Origin: an uncultured Flaviramulus sp.
GTDB lineage: Bacteria; Bacteroidota; Bacteroidia; Flavobacteriales; Flavobacteriaceae
Assembly: GCA_947495125.1 (NCBI GenBank)
Contig: CANLXL010000013.1
Location: forward strand, 62,001 to 126,000
Length of the DNA stretch: 64,000 bases
Direction of reading: 5' to 3'
In this document: one piece after another, positions 34,025 to 41,887 of the stretch
How positions within the stretch are numbered: the stretch's first letter is position 1
Layout: every line of letters begins with the position of its first letter
The notes under the pieces: generated by a model
Seen by the model: only the letters and a program-made list of their open reading frames with translations
Databases searched by the model: none
What the model was told of the DNA's origin: nothing
Position numbers and translations under genes: made by a program

Positions 34025-34852
34025 TTGACTAGAACAGTAGCTATACAGGGAGCAAAGGGCTCAAATCATCATAAGGTTGCTCGCGATTTTTATGGTAATG
34101 ATATTATATTGAAAGAATGTTTGTCTTTTGATGTTTTGGTTGATAGCTTGTTGGATAAATCGTCAAGTCAGGCAATAATGGCTTTAGAGAATACCATTGC
34201 CGGTTCTATTATACCTAATTACGCTCTAATTGATAAGAATAACCTGCATATTTGCGGAGAGCGTTATTTAAGTATTCATCATCATTTAATGGCTTTGTCC
34301 AATCAAAAGATAGAAGATATTAAAGAAGTATGTTCTCACCCCATGGCCTTATTGCAATGTAAAGAATTCTTTAAGAAGTACCCGCATATTAAATTGGTTG
34401 AAGATGTTGATACGGCTGAAGTCGCCAAAAGAATAGCCAAAGAACAGTTAAAAGGCGTAGCAGCCATTGCACCAAAAATGGCGGCAGAGATTTTCGGATT
34501 GAACGTTATAGAAGACGAAATACAGACGATAAAGGATAATGCAACGCGTTTCGTGATCATTCAAACTGAAAAACCTAATAACGGCATTGATGAAATAAAT
34601 AAGGCCTCCTTGAAGTTTGAGACCGATCATAAGCGAGGGAGTTTGGCAACAATACTTAATGTGATGAGTGATTGTAAACTTAATTTAACCAAAATCCAGT
34701 CGTTACCAATTATTGAAACACCTTGGAAATATGCCTTTTTTGTTGATGTGACCTTCGAAGCGTATTCAGATTTTAAAAAGGCCAAATCTATTATAGATAT
34801 TATGGGGCAAGGCTTAAAAATATTAGGAGAATATAAAAATGCAAAATTATGA
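34025..34852 (+). CDS. pheA: Prephenate dehydratase
   Basis: Converts prephenate to phenylpyruvate in phenylalanine synthesis, 275 residues. The prephenate dehydratase domain comes first (AIQGAKGSNHHKVA; catalytic-type NATRFVII near residue 178), then a C-terminal ACT domain (about 195-275, RGSLATILNVMSDCKLNLTKIQS) for phenylalanine feedback. There is no fused chorismate mutase; that activity is on the DAHP synthase at the end of this operon. The start is a TTG at 34025: no in-frame ATG lies between the upstream stop and the conserved N-terminus. It overlaps the aminotransferase gene by 4 bp (ATGA). Confidence 0.94.
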   Translation: MTRTVAIQGAKGSNHHKVARDFYGNDIILKECLSFDVLVDSLLDKSSSQAIMALENTIAGSIIPNYALIDKNNLHICGERYLSIHHHLMALSNQKIEDIKEVCSHPMALLQCKEFFKKYPHIKLVEDVDTAEVAKRIAKEQLKGVAAIAPKMAAEIFGLNVIEDEIQTIKDNATRFVIIQTEKPNNGIDEINKASLKFETDHKRGSLATILNVMSDCKLNLTKIQSLPIIETPWKYAFFVDVTFEAYSDFKKAKSIIDIMGQGLKILGEYKNAKL

Positions 34853-35994
34853 TTGAAGTAGCAGATCGATTGCATACCGTTGAGGAATATTACTTTTCTA
34901 AAAAATTAAGAGAGGTTAATTTGCTTATTGCCAGTGGTAAACCGATTATTAATTTAGGGATTGGTAGCCCGGATCTACAGCCACCGCAAAAAGTAGTTGA
35001 GGCTCTAACTAAGGGATTATTAAATCCGGGAGCTCATAAGTATCAAAGTTATCAAGGTCTCCCCGAATTAAGAGAGGCTATTGCTGCTTTTTACAGGTTG
35101 CATTTCACAGTCAATTTAAGTCCCAATACGGAGGTTTTACCACTTATGGGGAGTAAAGAAGGCATCATGCATATTTCTATGGCTTATTTAAATGAAGGTG
35201 ATGAGGTGCTCATTCCAAACCCGGGTTATCCTACTTATCAATCGGTTACGAAATTGGTGGGAGCTAAACCCGTATTTTATGAGTTAGATGAAGTAAATAA
35301 TTGGTTGCCAAATTTAAAAGCTTTAGAGAATTCAGATTTAAGTAAAGTAAAACTTATGTGGGTCAATTATCCACATATGCCAACAGGAGCACAGCCAACG
35401 GAACAGTTGTTTGAAGATTTAGTTGCCTTTGCTCAACGTCAGAATATCTTAATCATAAACGACAATCCATACAGTTTTATACTTAACGATTCCCCTAAAA
35501 GCATATTAAGCGTAGACGGCGCTAAAGAGGTGTGTTTAGAGCTTAATTCTTTAAGTAAAACCTTTAATATGGCTGGCTGGCGCGTAGGCATGGTCGTAGG
35601 TGATAATGCACATATAAACAACGTGTTAAAAGTAAAAAGTAATATGGACTCAGGCATGTTTTATGGGATTCAAAAAGGAGCTATCGAAGCCTTAAGATGT
35701 TCAGAAATGTGGTATAGTACTTTAAATAGTGTATATCAGCAACGACGTCATTTAGTTTGGCAATTAGCAGATGCTTTAAACTGTACCTATGATAAAAATG
35801 CTACGGGTCTTTTTGTTTGGGCTAAATTACCAGCTTATGTTAAATCTGAAGAGTTTATAGATTTAATTCTTAAAGAGAATCATCTATTCATAACCCCGGG
35901 AACCATTTTTGGTAGCCAGGGAGAGGGTTACATTAGGTTTTCCTTATGTGCTTCGAATGATGTTTTAGAAGAAGCAATTACAAGAGTTAATTAA
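34849..35994 (+). CDS. Class I/II pyridoxal-phosphate aminotransferase (aromatic operon)
   Basis: Aminotransferase of 381 residues, fold type I. Seen are NLGIGSPDLQPP near residue 36, NPGYPTYQS near 124, the NYPHMPTGA region near 173 and the PLP lysine in NSLSKTFNMAGWRVG near 230. Lying between pheA and tyrA with a 4-bp overlap, it most likely transfers the amino group onto phenylpyruvate and 4-hydroxyphenylpyruvate to finish Phe and Tyr. Some relatives are annotated as aspartate or diaminopimelate aminotransferases, so specificity is by context. Confidence 0.88.
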   Translation: MIEVADRLHTVEEYYFSKKLREVNLLIASGKPIINLGIGSPDLQPPQKVVEALTKGLLNPGAHKYQSYQGLPELREAIAAFYRLHFTVNLSPNTEVLPLMGSKEGIMHISMAYLNEGDEVLIPNPGYPTYQSVTKLVGAKPVFYELDEVNNWLPNLKALENSDLSKVKLMWVNYPHMPTGAQPTEQLFEDLVAFAQRQNILIINDNPYSFILNDSPKSILSVDGAKEVCLELNSLSKTFNMAGWRVGMVVGDNAHINNVLKVKSNMDSGMFYGIQKGAIEALRCSEMWYSTLNSVYQQRRHLVWQLADALNCTYDKNATGLFVWAKLPAYVKSEEFIDLILKENHLFITPGTIFGSQGEGYIRFSLCASNDVLEEAITRVN

Positions 35995-36043
35995 CATGGA
36001 GTTTTACATTGGCAATAATCAATTTGATTTAATAATAGTGATA

Positions 36044-36058
36044 CTTCCCTTAGGGAAG
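36044..36058 (+). repeat. Short perfect hairpin between the aminotransferase gene and tyrA
   Basis: CTTCCC-TTA-GGGAAG, six base pairs with a 3-nt loop and a T-rich stretch after it. A similar structure (CCTTTC...GGGAAGG) lies just before the sulfite reductase at about 8984-9000. It could be an mRNA processing or stability element, or a weak internal terminator. Confidence 0.35.
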
Positions 36059-36081
36059 GTGTTTTGAAATTACAGATGGAA

Positions 36082-36933
36082 ATGAAAAATATATATATCA
36101 TAGGTGTTGGTTTAATAGGAGGTAGCTTGGCTATGGATATCAAAAGGAAGAATCCTGAAGTGGTCATTCATGGTATTAGCAGAAAAGAATCTACACTCGA
36201 TAAAGCCTTATCATTAGATTTAATTGATAAAAAAGCCACTTTAGACGATGTTGTTCATGCCGATTTGGTTATTGTGGCCATTCCTGTTGACGCTACTGTG
36301 AAACTGTTGCCTGGCATCTTAGATAAAATATCAGATAATGGCTTGGTCGTAGATGCGGGGTCAACCAAAGTAGATATTTGCAAAGCTGTTGAAAATCACC
36401 CTAAACGTAGAAATTTTTTAGCGATGCATCCTATTGCCGGAACGGAATACTCCGGTCCGAGCGCTGCAATAAATGACCTTTTTGTAGGTAAAACAAATAT
36501 TGTTTGCGAGGTGGAAAAGACCACGTTTAAACTTCAGGAAAAGGCTTTGAAACTCTTTTCAGAGATAGGAATGCGTATGCGTTATATGAACCCTGAAGCC
36601 CATGATAAACATATTGCCTATATGTCGCACTTATCACATATAAGTTCTTTTATGCTTGGGAAAACGGTTATTGAAAAAGAAAAGAACGAGCGGGATATTT
36701 TTGATATGGCGGGCAGTGGGTTTGCTTCCACGGTTAGACTTGCAAAAAGTTCTCCGGAAATGTGGACGCCTATTTTTAAACAAAATAAAGAGAATGTCAT
36801 TGAAACCTTAGAAGAGTATATTATTAACCTTACCCATTTTAAGGACATGATGAAACAGGACAATTTTGAGGGCATTTTTAACGAAATGAAAGATACAAAT
36901 CATATAAAAGATATTTTAAACGGAATAAATTAA
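36082..36933 (+). CDS. tyrA: Prephenate dehydrogenase
   Basis: NAD(P)-dependent oxidative decarboxylation of prephenate to 4-hydroxyphenylpyruvate for tyrosine, 283 residues. The Rossmann motif IIGVGLIGGS is at the N-terminus; VDAGSTKVDIC near residue 95, HPIAGTEYSGP near 115 and HDKHIAYMSHLSH near 175 carry the catalytic histidine region. I start at the ATG at 36082, directly before the Rossmann strand; ATG 36076 or TTG 36064 are possible. There is no ACT domain, so control is probably at the leader and the DAHP synthase level. Confidence 0.93.
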   Translation: MKNIYIIGVGLIGGSLAMDIKRKNPEVVIHGISRKESTLDKALSLDLIDKKATLDDVVHADLVIVAIPVDATVKLLPGILDKISDNGLVVDAGSTKVDICKAVENHPKRRNFLAMHPIAGTEYSGPSAAINDLFVGKTNIVCEVEKTTFKLQEKALKLFSEIGMRMRYMNPEAHDKHIAYMSHLSHISSFMLGKTVIEKEKNERDIFDMAGSGFASTVRLAKSSPEMWTPIFKQNKENVIETLEEYIINLTHFKDMMKQDNFEGIFNEMKDTNHIKDILNGIN

Positions 36934-37024
36934 AAACAAATCCCAAAAAAAATCTACAATTCCAATAATAAGACAAACACAAGGTTTGGGATTTGGAGTT
37001 CGATTTTTGAAATTTATTAACATT

Positions 37025-38107
37025 ATGGAAAACAAGAAAGAAATGAGAACGTGGTTAGATGACTTAAATCTAAGTCATCCATTAGTAATCGCAGGGCCTT
37101 GCAGTGCTGAAACAGAAGAGCAGGTTTTAAAAATAGCGCATGAGCTAAAAGATACTGATGTAAATTACTATAGAGCCGGTATTTGGAAACCAAGAACACG
37201 TCCGGGGATGTTCGAAGGTGTAGGGGCTTTAGGTTTAAAATGGCTGCAAAAAGTGAAGGAGGAAACCGGAATGAAAACCTGTACGGAAGTTGCAAACTCA
37301 GCACATGTAAAATTAGCTTTAGAACACGATGTGGATTTATTGTGGATTGGTGCACGTTCAACAGTAAGTCCTTTTATTATGCAAGAAATTGCAGATGCCT
37401 TACAAGGGACAGATAAAACCGTATTGGTGAAAAATCCGGTAAATCCAGATTTAGCCCTATGGTTAGGTGGTATTGAAAGATTGTATACTGCTGGTGTAAA
37501 AAATTTAGGAGCAATTCACAGAGGGTTTTCAACATACGAAAAATCGAAATACCGCAATATTCCAGAATGGCAATTAGCTATTGAATTTCAAAATAAATTT
37601 CCAGATTTACCATTAATAAACGACCCTTCGCATATTACAGGTAAAAGAGATATGATTTTTGAAGTATCTCAAGAGGCACTAGATTTAAATTTTGATGGGT
37701 TAATGATTGAAACACATCATGACCCTGAAAATGCTTGGAGCGATGCTGCGCAACAAGTAACACCAAAAGCATTAATTCAGATGATGATCGATCTTAAAAT
37801 AAGAAAGACAACGGATAAAGAAGCAGATTATATGAATGCCTTAAGTAATTTAAGAGCACAAATTGATATAGTCGATAATCAAATTATTGAACTGCTTGGA
37901 AAACGCATGAAAGCGGCTGATGGTATTGGAGAGCTAAAAAAGAGCAAAAATGTAGCCGTATTACAGTCTAAACGCTGGAATGAGATTTTAGGTAAAATGG
38001 TGTTAGAAGGAGATTCTAAAGGATTAAGCGAAGAATTTGTTTTAAAAATGTTTAAAGCCATTCATCAGGAGTCGATTAATCATCAAGAAAAGATAATTAA
38101 CGGATAA
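37025..38107 (+). CDS. Bifunctional DAHP synthase / chorismate mutase (type II)
   Basis: First step of the shikimate pathway fused to chorismate mutase, 360 residues. The N-terminal part (about 1-260) is a KdsA-like type I-beta DAHP synthase with IAGPCSAETEEQ, RAGIWKPRTRPG, WIGARSTVSPF and NDPSHITGKRD. The C-terminal ~85 residues are an AroQ-type helical chorismate mutase (LRAQIDIVDNQIIELLGKRM). Together with pheA and tyrA, the operon therefore covers DAHP formation and chorismate to Phe/Tyr. The mutase domain often also acts as the feedback sensor for such fusions. The ATG at 37025 is used; a TTG at 36986 is unlikely. A strong terminator follows 6 bp after the stop. Confidence 0.94.
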   Translation: MENKKEMRTWLDDLNLSHPLVIAGPCSAETEEQVLKIAHELKDTDVNYYRAGIWKPRTRPGMFEGVGALGLKWLQKVKEETGMKTCTEVANSAHVKLALEHDVDLLWIGARSTVSPFIMQEIADALQGTDKTVLVKNPVNPDLALWLGGIERLYTAGVKNLGAIHRGFSTYEKSKYRNIPEWQLAIEFQNKFPDLPLINDPSHITGKRDMIFEVSQEALDLNFDGLMIETHHDPENAWSDAAQQVTPKALIQMMIDLKIRKTTDKEADYMNALSNLRAQIDIVDNQIIELLGKRMKAADGIGELKKSKNVAVLQSKRWNEILGKMVLEGDSKGLSEEFVLKMFKAIHQESINHQEKIING

Positions 38108-38112
38108 TTTTA

Positions 38113-38142
38113 AAAAAAAGCCTCGCATTGCGAGGCTTTTTT
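38113..38142 (+). terminator. Intrinsic terminator of the aromatic operon (bidirectional)
   Basis: GCCTCGC (38120-38126) and GCGAGGC (38130-38136) with a 3-nt loop, preceded by an A-run and followed by T6. The symmetry lets it serve the convergent gene ending at 38156 too. Confidence 0.9.
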
Positions 38143-38155
38143 AATGGTTCTTTAT

Positions 38156-38608
38156 TTAGGATTTATTTCTTTTAAAAATATAACGTGTAATAAATATACC
38201 TTGACCATCGTCTTTACCGGCATCACTTTCAACACCGCTATTAACAAAAGCTAATTCCCAGCCTTCTTCTATCATGCTGTTGATTTTAGAAGTAATGACA
38301 GCATCGTTAGCCGCAATGTTTTGAAAACGAATACCCCCCAGATTGTAAAAGTTTAATAGCTTTGTTTCATCGAAGTCCTTAACTCTTATATCTCCACGTT
38401 TAGATTTGTTACGGGTATTGTCTTCCGCAGTTTGGGTCGAAGTATACTGCTTGAAATCTTTGTTTTCGTTAGCGCTAATAATTCTAGAACGCCCTAAACC
38501 ACTAGGTACAATAGATTCTACGCTAGTAACAATTTTGTACTCTACTTGAGCAGAAAGGTCCATAAAAGCAAATAAGCATACAGCCAAAACAATAAGTGAT
38601 TTTTTCAT
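38156..38608 (-). CDS. Small secreted protein of unknown function
   Basis: A 150-residue protein with a Sec signal peptide (MKKSLIVLAVCLFAFMDLSAQ). The mature part begins VEYKIVTSVES, and its C-terminus has MIEEGWELAFVNSG and FITRYIFKR. The 'EEGWEL' plus terminal strand pattern recalls DUF4177-type small proteins, but the match is weak. The open frame continues upstream to 38899 only because no stop intervenes; that part lies over rsgA and has no coding character, so I start at the ATG at 38608. It is convergent with the aromatic operon and divergent from rsgA. Confidence 0.7.
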   Translation of the reverse strand: MKKSLIVLAVCLFAFMDLSAQVEYKIVTSVESIVPSGLGRSRIISANENKDFKQYTSTQTAEDNTRNKSKRGDIRVKDFDETKLLNFYNLGGIRFQNIAANDAVITSKINSMIEEGWELAFVNSGVESDAGKDDGQGIFITRYIFKRNKS

Positions 38609-38682
38609 GTTGTTGAATTTTGTTAAAATTAATAATGACAAGAATAACCAATATCTATGCCAAAAAAAATATTTTTTAGCTT

Positions 38683-38690
38683 TACTTTTG
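38683..38690 (+). promoter_or_regulatory. Candidate -7 box 8 nt before the rsgA start
   Basis: TACTTTTG is a perfect TAnnTTTG match and ends 8 nt before the ATG at 38699. If used, the mRNA would start within a few nucleotides of the start codon. There is no TTTG at the -33 position. Confidence 0.4.
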
Positions 38691-38698
38691 ACATCATT

Positions 38699-39649
38699 AT
38701 GACAGGACTCGTTTATAAATCTACAGGTAGTTGGTACACCGTGAAAACACAATTGGGTGAAACATATGAGTGCAGAATAAAAGGAAAGTTTCGTATTAAA
38801 GGCATTAAAAGTACTAACCCAATTGCCGTAGGGGATCGGGTGGATTTTGAAGTAGAGACTGATAATAATCAAGAGTCTGGAATTATTTATAATATTCATG
38901 ATAGAACGAATTATATCGTCAGAAAGTCGGTGAATTTATCAAAGCAAACCCATATTATTTCAGCGAATATCGACCAGGTATTCTTAATGATAACCATTAA
39001 TAATCCACCAACATTAACAAGCTTTATAGACCGGTTTTTAGTTACAGCCAATGCGTATTCTATTAAAACCATATTGCTTTTTAATAAGATTGATACTTAT
39101 GATGAAGACACGCTTTTGGAAGTAAAATATTTAGCCCACTTATATCGAAAAATAGGCTATGATTGTATTGGTGTTTCCGCAATAACAGGTGAAAATGTGG
39201 ATAAGGTAAAATCGCTGATGCGTGATAAGGTTAGTGTGTTTTCCGGGCATTCAGGTGTTGGAAAATCCACTTTGGTAAACACTATCGAACCGGCTCTGAA
39301 TATTAAGACCAAAGAGATTTCTACACAACATATGCAAGGACAGCATACTACGACTTTTGCAGAGATGTTCGATCTGAGTTTTGGTGCCAAAATCATTGAT
39401 ACACCGGGAATAAAAGGTTTTGGAGTCGTAGATATGGATAAAGAAGAAGTAGGGGATTATTTTCCTGAATTCTTTGCACTTAAACAAGATTGTAAATTTA
39501 ATAATTGTTTACACTTGAAAGAACCTAAATGTGCTGTTAAAAAAGCTCTTGATAATGAGGAAATTGCCTTTTCGCGCTACCGCAGTTATTTGCAAATTCT
39601 TGACGGAGAAGATGAGCACTATAGAACCGATAATTGGGGAAAAGAATAA
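38699..39649 (+). CDS. rsgA: Ribosome small subunit-dependent GTPase RsgA
   Basis: Late 30S ribosome-assembly GTPase of 316 residues. Domain order is OB-fold (about 1-75), then a circularly permuted GTPase with G4 LLFNKID near 125, G1 GHSGVGKSTLVN near 183, G3 DTPGIKGFG near 236, and a C-terminal zinc knuckle (DCKFNNCLHLKEPKC). The ATG at 38699 is chosen because MTGLVYKSTGSWY is the conserved N-terminus; the frame is open further upstream. Confidence 0.95.
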   Translation: MTGLVYKSTGSWYTVKTQLGETYECRIKGKFRIKGIKSTNPIAVGDRVDFEVETDNNQESGIIYNIHDRTNYIVRKSVNLSKQTHIISANIDQVFLMITINNPPTLTSFIDRFLVTANAYSIKTILLFNKIDTYDEDTLLEVKYLAHLYRKIGYDCIGVSAITGENVDKVKSLMRDKVSVFSGHSGVGKSTLVNTIEPALNIKTKEISTQHMQGQHTTTFAEMFDLSFGAKIIDTPGIKGFGVVDMDKEEVGDYFPEFFALKQDCKFNNCLHLKEPKCAVKKALDNEEIAFSRYRSYLQILDGEDEHYRTDNWGKE

Positions 39650-39692
39650 TTTGAATTATACGTTTAATAGAACCAAACTAACACTTATAAAA

Positions 39693-40847
39693 ATGAAATT
39701 TTATGTTCTGTCTGCTTTTATTTCGATGCTATTGCTTGGATGTCTAAGCAAAAAATCAAAAAACACAATTAATCAGATTGATGAAAATCACTCAGAAGAA
39801 ACCAGCTTAAATACCTTATTTAAACAAGGTGATGATGGCTATGCTTGCTATAGAATCCCAGCGGTAGTAACAACTAACAGTGGAGTGATTTTAGCATTTT
39901 GCGAAGCTAGAAAATCAGGTTGTTCAGATACCGGAGATATCGATTTGGTGATGAAAAAATCTGTCGATAGCGGCAAAACATGGAGCGGTCTTAAAATTAT
40001 CTGGGATGATAGTACAAATGTATGCGGAAACCCTGCTCCGGTTGTAGATAAAGAAACGGGTGATATCCATCTATTGGCCACATGGAATAATGGGGAAGAT
40101 CATGAATCTGAAATTATTAATGGCACTAGTATTGATAGTCGTTTAGTATATCAACTCACCTCTGGTGATGAAGGAAAAACATGGACAAAACCAAGAGATA
40201 TTACCACAAGTGTTAAACGCGCGGATTGGACGTGGTATGCCACCGGTCCTGTACATGGCATTCAACTAAAAAAAGAAACATACAAAGGCAGGTTGGTAAT
40301 TCCTTGCGATCATATTGAACGGGATTCGAAAAAATACTATTCACATACTATTTATTCTGATGATCATGGAGCGACATGGAAACTAGGAGGGACTACACCA
40401 ACAGATCAGGTGAACGAATGTACCGTGGCAGAATTAACCAATGGTGATTTGTTATTGAATATGCGCAATTATGACAGAGAAGCTACGAAAGCCAGGCAAA
40501 TAGCGATTAGTAAGGATGGAGGAATGTCGTGGATCGACCAAAAGTTTGATGTCGAGTTGCCAGAACCGCGGTGTCAGGGAGCGTTACTTTCTGTACAAAA
40601 AGGAAGTAAAAATGTACTGTTGTTTTTAAATCCGGCGGATGCGAACTCAAGAGTAAATATGACACTATCATTGAGTGCTGATGAGGGACAGAGCTGGAAT
40701 AAAAAGATTCCAATACATAAATCGCATTCGGCTTATTCTGATTTAACCGAGTTAAAGAATGGTGATATTTTCCTTTTTTATGAGGCCGGTTATAAGAACG
40801 CTTATGAAGGGATTCATTATAAAATTATTTCAAAAAACGAATTGTAG
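39693..40847 (+). CDS. Lipoprotein exo-alpha-sialidase (neuraminidase, BNR repeats)
   Basis: Glycosyl hydrolase releasing terminal sialic acids, 384 residues, with a lipoprotein signal peptide (lipobox LLGC). The arginine-bearing YRIP motif (CYRIPAVV) is near residue 50. Five Asp-box repeats follow: SVDSGKTW, SGDEGKTW, SDDHGATW, SKDGGMSW and SADEGQSW, marking a six-bladed propeller. It begins 43 bp after rsgA and ends 7 bp before dtd, so it sits among housekeeping genes on one strand with no other glycan-utilisation genes nearby. The start at 39693 coincides with the signal peptide; the frame extends upstream over rsgA. GH33 is the likely family. Confidence 0.88.
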   Translation: MKFYVLSAFISMLLLGCLSKKSKNTINQIDENHSEETSLNTLFKQGDDGYACYRIPAVVTTNSGVILAFCEARKSGCSDTGDIDLVMKKSVDSGKTWSGLKIIWDDSTNVCGNPAPVVDKETGDIHLLATWNNGEDHESEIINGTSIDSRLVYQLTSGDEGKTWTKPRDITTSVKRADWTWYATGPVHGIQLKKETYKGRLVIPCDHIERDSKKYYSHTIYSDDHGATWKLGGTTPTDQVNECTVAELTNGDLLLNMRNYDREATKARQIAISKDGGMSWIDQKFDVELPEPRCQGALLSVQKGSKNVLLFLNPADANSRVNMTLSLSADEGQSWNKKIPIHKSHSAYSDLTELKNGDIFLFYEAGYKNAYEGIHYKIISKNEL

Positions 40848-40854
40848 TTAATCG

Positions 40855-41307
40855 ATGAAGGTCGTTATTCAAAGAGTATTAAAAGCCAGTGTAACCATTG
40901 ACAAAAAAATAGTAGCATCCATTGAGAATGGATTATTAATCCTTTTGGGTATTGTTAATGAAGATACCTCCGAGGATATTAACTGGTTGTCTAATAAAAT
41001 TGTAAATCTTCGTGTTTTTGCCGATGATAAAGGTGTTATGAATAAATCACTTTTAGATGTTGACGGTCATGCCATTGTGGTTAGTCAGTTTACCTTACAT
41101 GCCTCAACAAAAAAAGGAAACCGACCTAGTTATATCAAAGCTGCAAAACCGGATGTTGCTATACCATTATATCAAGCATTTATAAATCGCATAGAATTAG
41201 ATTTGGGCAAGACCGTGCAGACAGGACAGTTTGGAGCCGATATGAAAATAGAACTCATTAATGATGGTCCGGTAACTGTTATTATAGACTCAAAAAACAA
41301 AGTGTAA
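40855..41307 (+). CDS. dtd: D-aminoacyl-tRNA deacylase
   Basis: Removes D-amino acids mischarged on tRNA, 150 residues, the full family length. Both active-site cross-subunit motifs are seen: VVSQFTLHA near residue 78 and NDGPVTVII near 138. The N-terminus MKVVIQRVLKASVTID is typical. It overlaps the next gene by one base (TAATG). Confidence 0.96.
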   Translation: MKVVIQRVLKASVTIDKKIVASIENGLLILLGIVNEDTSEDINWLSNKIVNLRVFADDKGVMNKSLLDVDGHAIVVSQFTLHASTKKGNRPSYIKAAKPDVAIPLYQAFINRIELDLGKTVQTGQFGADMKIELINDGPVTVIIDSKNKV

Positions 41308-41834
41308 TGGCGTCAATCTTTGGACATGCTGTGGTAGGGTTTACCATGTCAAAAATAATAGATCATAATAGTTCGAAGTGCTTATTGTTCATAGCTATTA
41401 TGTCTACCATACTTCCCGATTTTGATGTTATCGGATTTAAGTTCGGAGTTCCGTATTCGCACCCTATGGGACACCGCGGGTTTACACATTCTATTTTATT
41501 CGCTATACTATGGGCATTTGTTGCAACCTTTGTGTTTGGGAAAAAGCATAAGCGCGTATGGTTTATAGTCATTGTTTTATCAACGCTGTCACATGGGGTA
41601 TTAGACGCTATGACTTCCGGTGGAGAGGGTGTTGGCTTTTTGATCCCTTTTAATAACGATCGTTTTTTCTTTCCCTTTAGAGCTATAAAAGTATCGCCAA
41701 TAGGGATAGAAGAATTTTTTTCTCATTGGGGAGTTCAGGTCATTTTAAGTGAATTAAAGTATATTGTTATTCCGTGTTTTCTTATATTTGGAATAAGATT
41801 TTTAATACGTCCCAATAAAAACAAGGGTTTTTAA
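41307..41834 (+). CDS. YdjM/DUF457-type membrane-bound metal-dependent hydrolase
   Basis: Inner-membrane protein of 175 residues with about four membrane segments. The family motifs are HAVVGFTMSK near the N-terminus, LPDFDVIGFKFG near 37, HRGFTHSILFA near 54 and LSHGVLDAMTSGG near 94, with His and Asp residues that could hold a metal. These proteins are called metal-dependent hydrolases by family, but the substrate is unknown; some act on membrane phospholipids. It is translationally coupled to dtd. Confidence 0.85.
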   Translation: MASIFGHAVVGFTMSKIIDHNSSKCLLFIAIMSTILPDFDVIGFKFGVPYSHPMGHRGFTHSILFAILWAFVATFVFGKKHKRVWFIVIVLSTLSHGVLDAMTSGGEGVGFLIPFNNDRFFFPFRAIKVSPIGIEEFFSHWGVQVILSELKYIVIPCFLIFGIRFLIRPNKNKGF

Positions 41835-41887
41835 ATCTAAATAAAGACCTTTCAAAGCATATTATAACTAAAGCTTAGACGGCATTT

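Noticed and set aside
37023-37361. Antisense frame of 112 codons opposite the DAHP synthase domain.
   Set aside because: Same reason: it mirrors a conserved coding region and has no supporting context.
38609-38899. Upstream extension of the small secreted protein gene on the minus strand.
   Set aside because: The extension runs over rsgA and its promoter and precedes a clear signal peptide at 38608, so the start was placed there.
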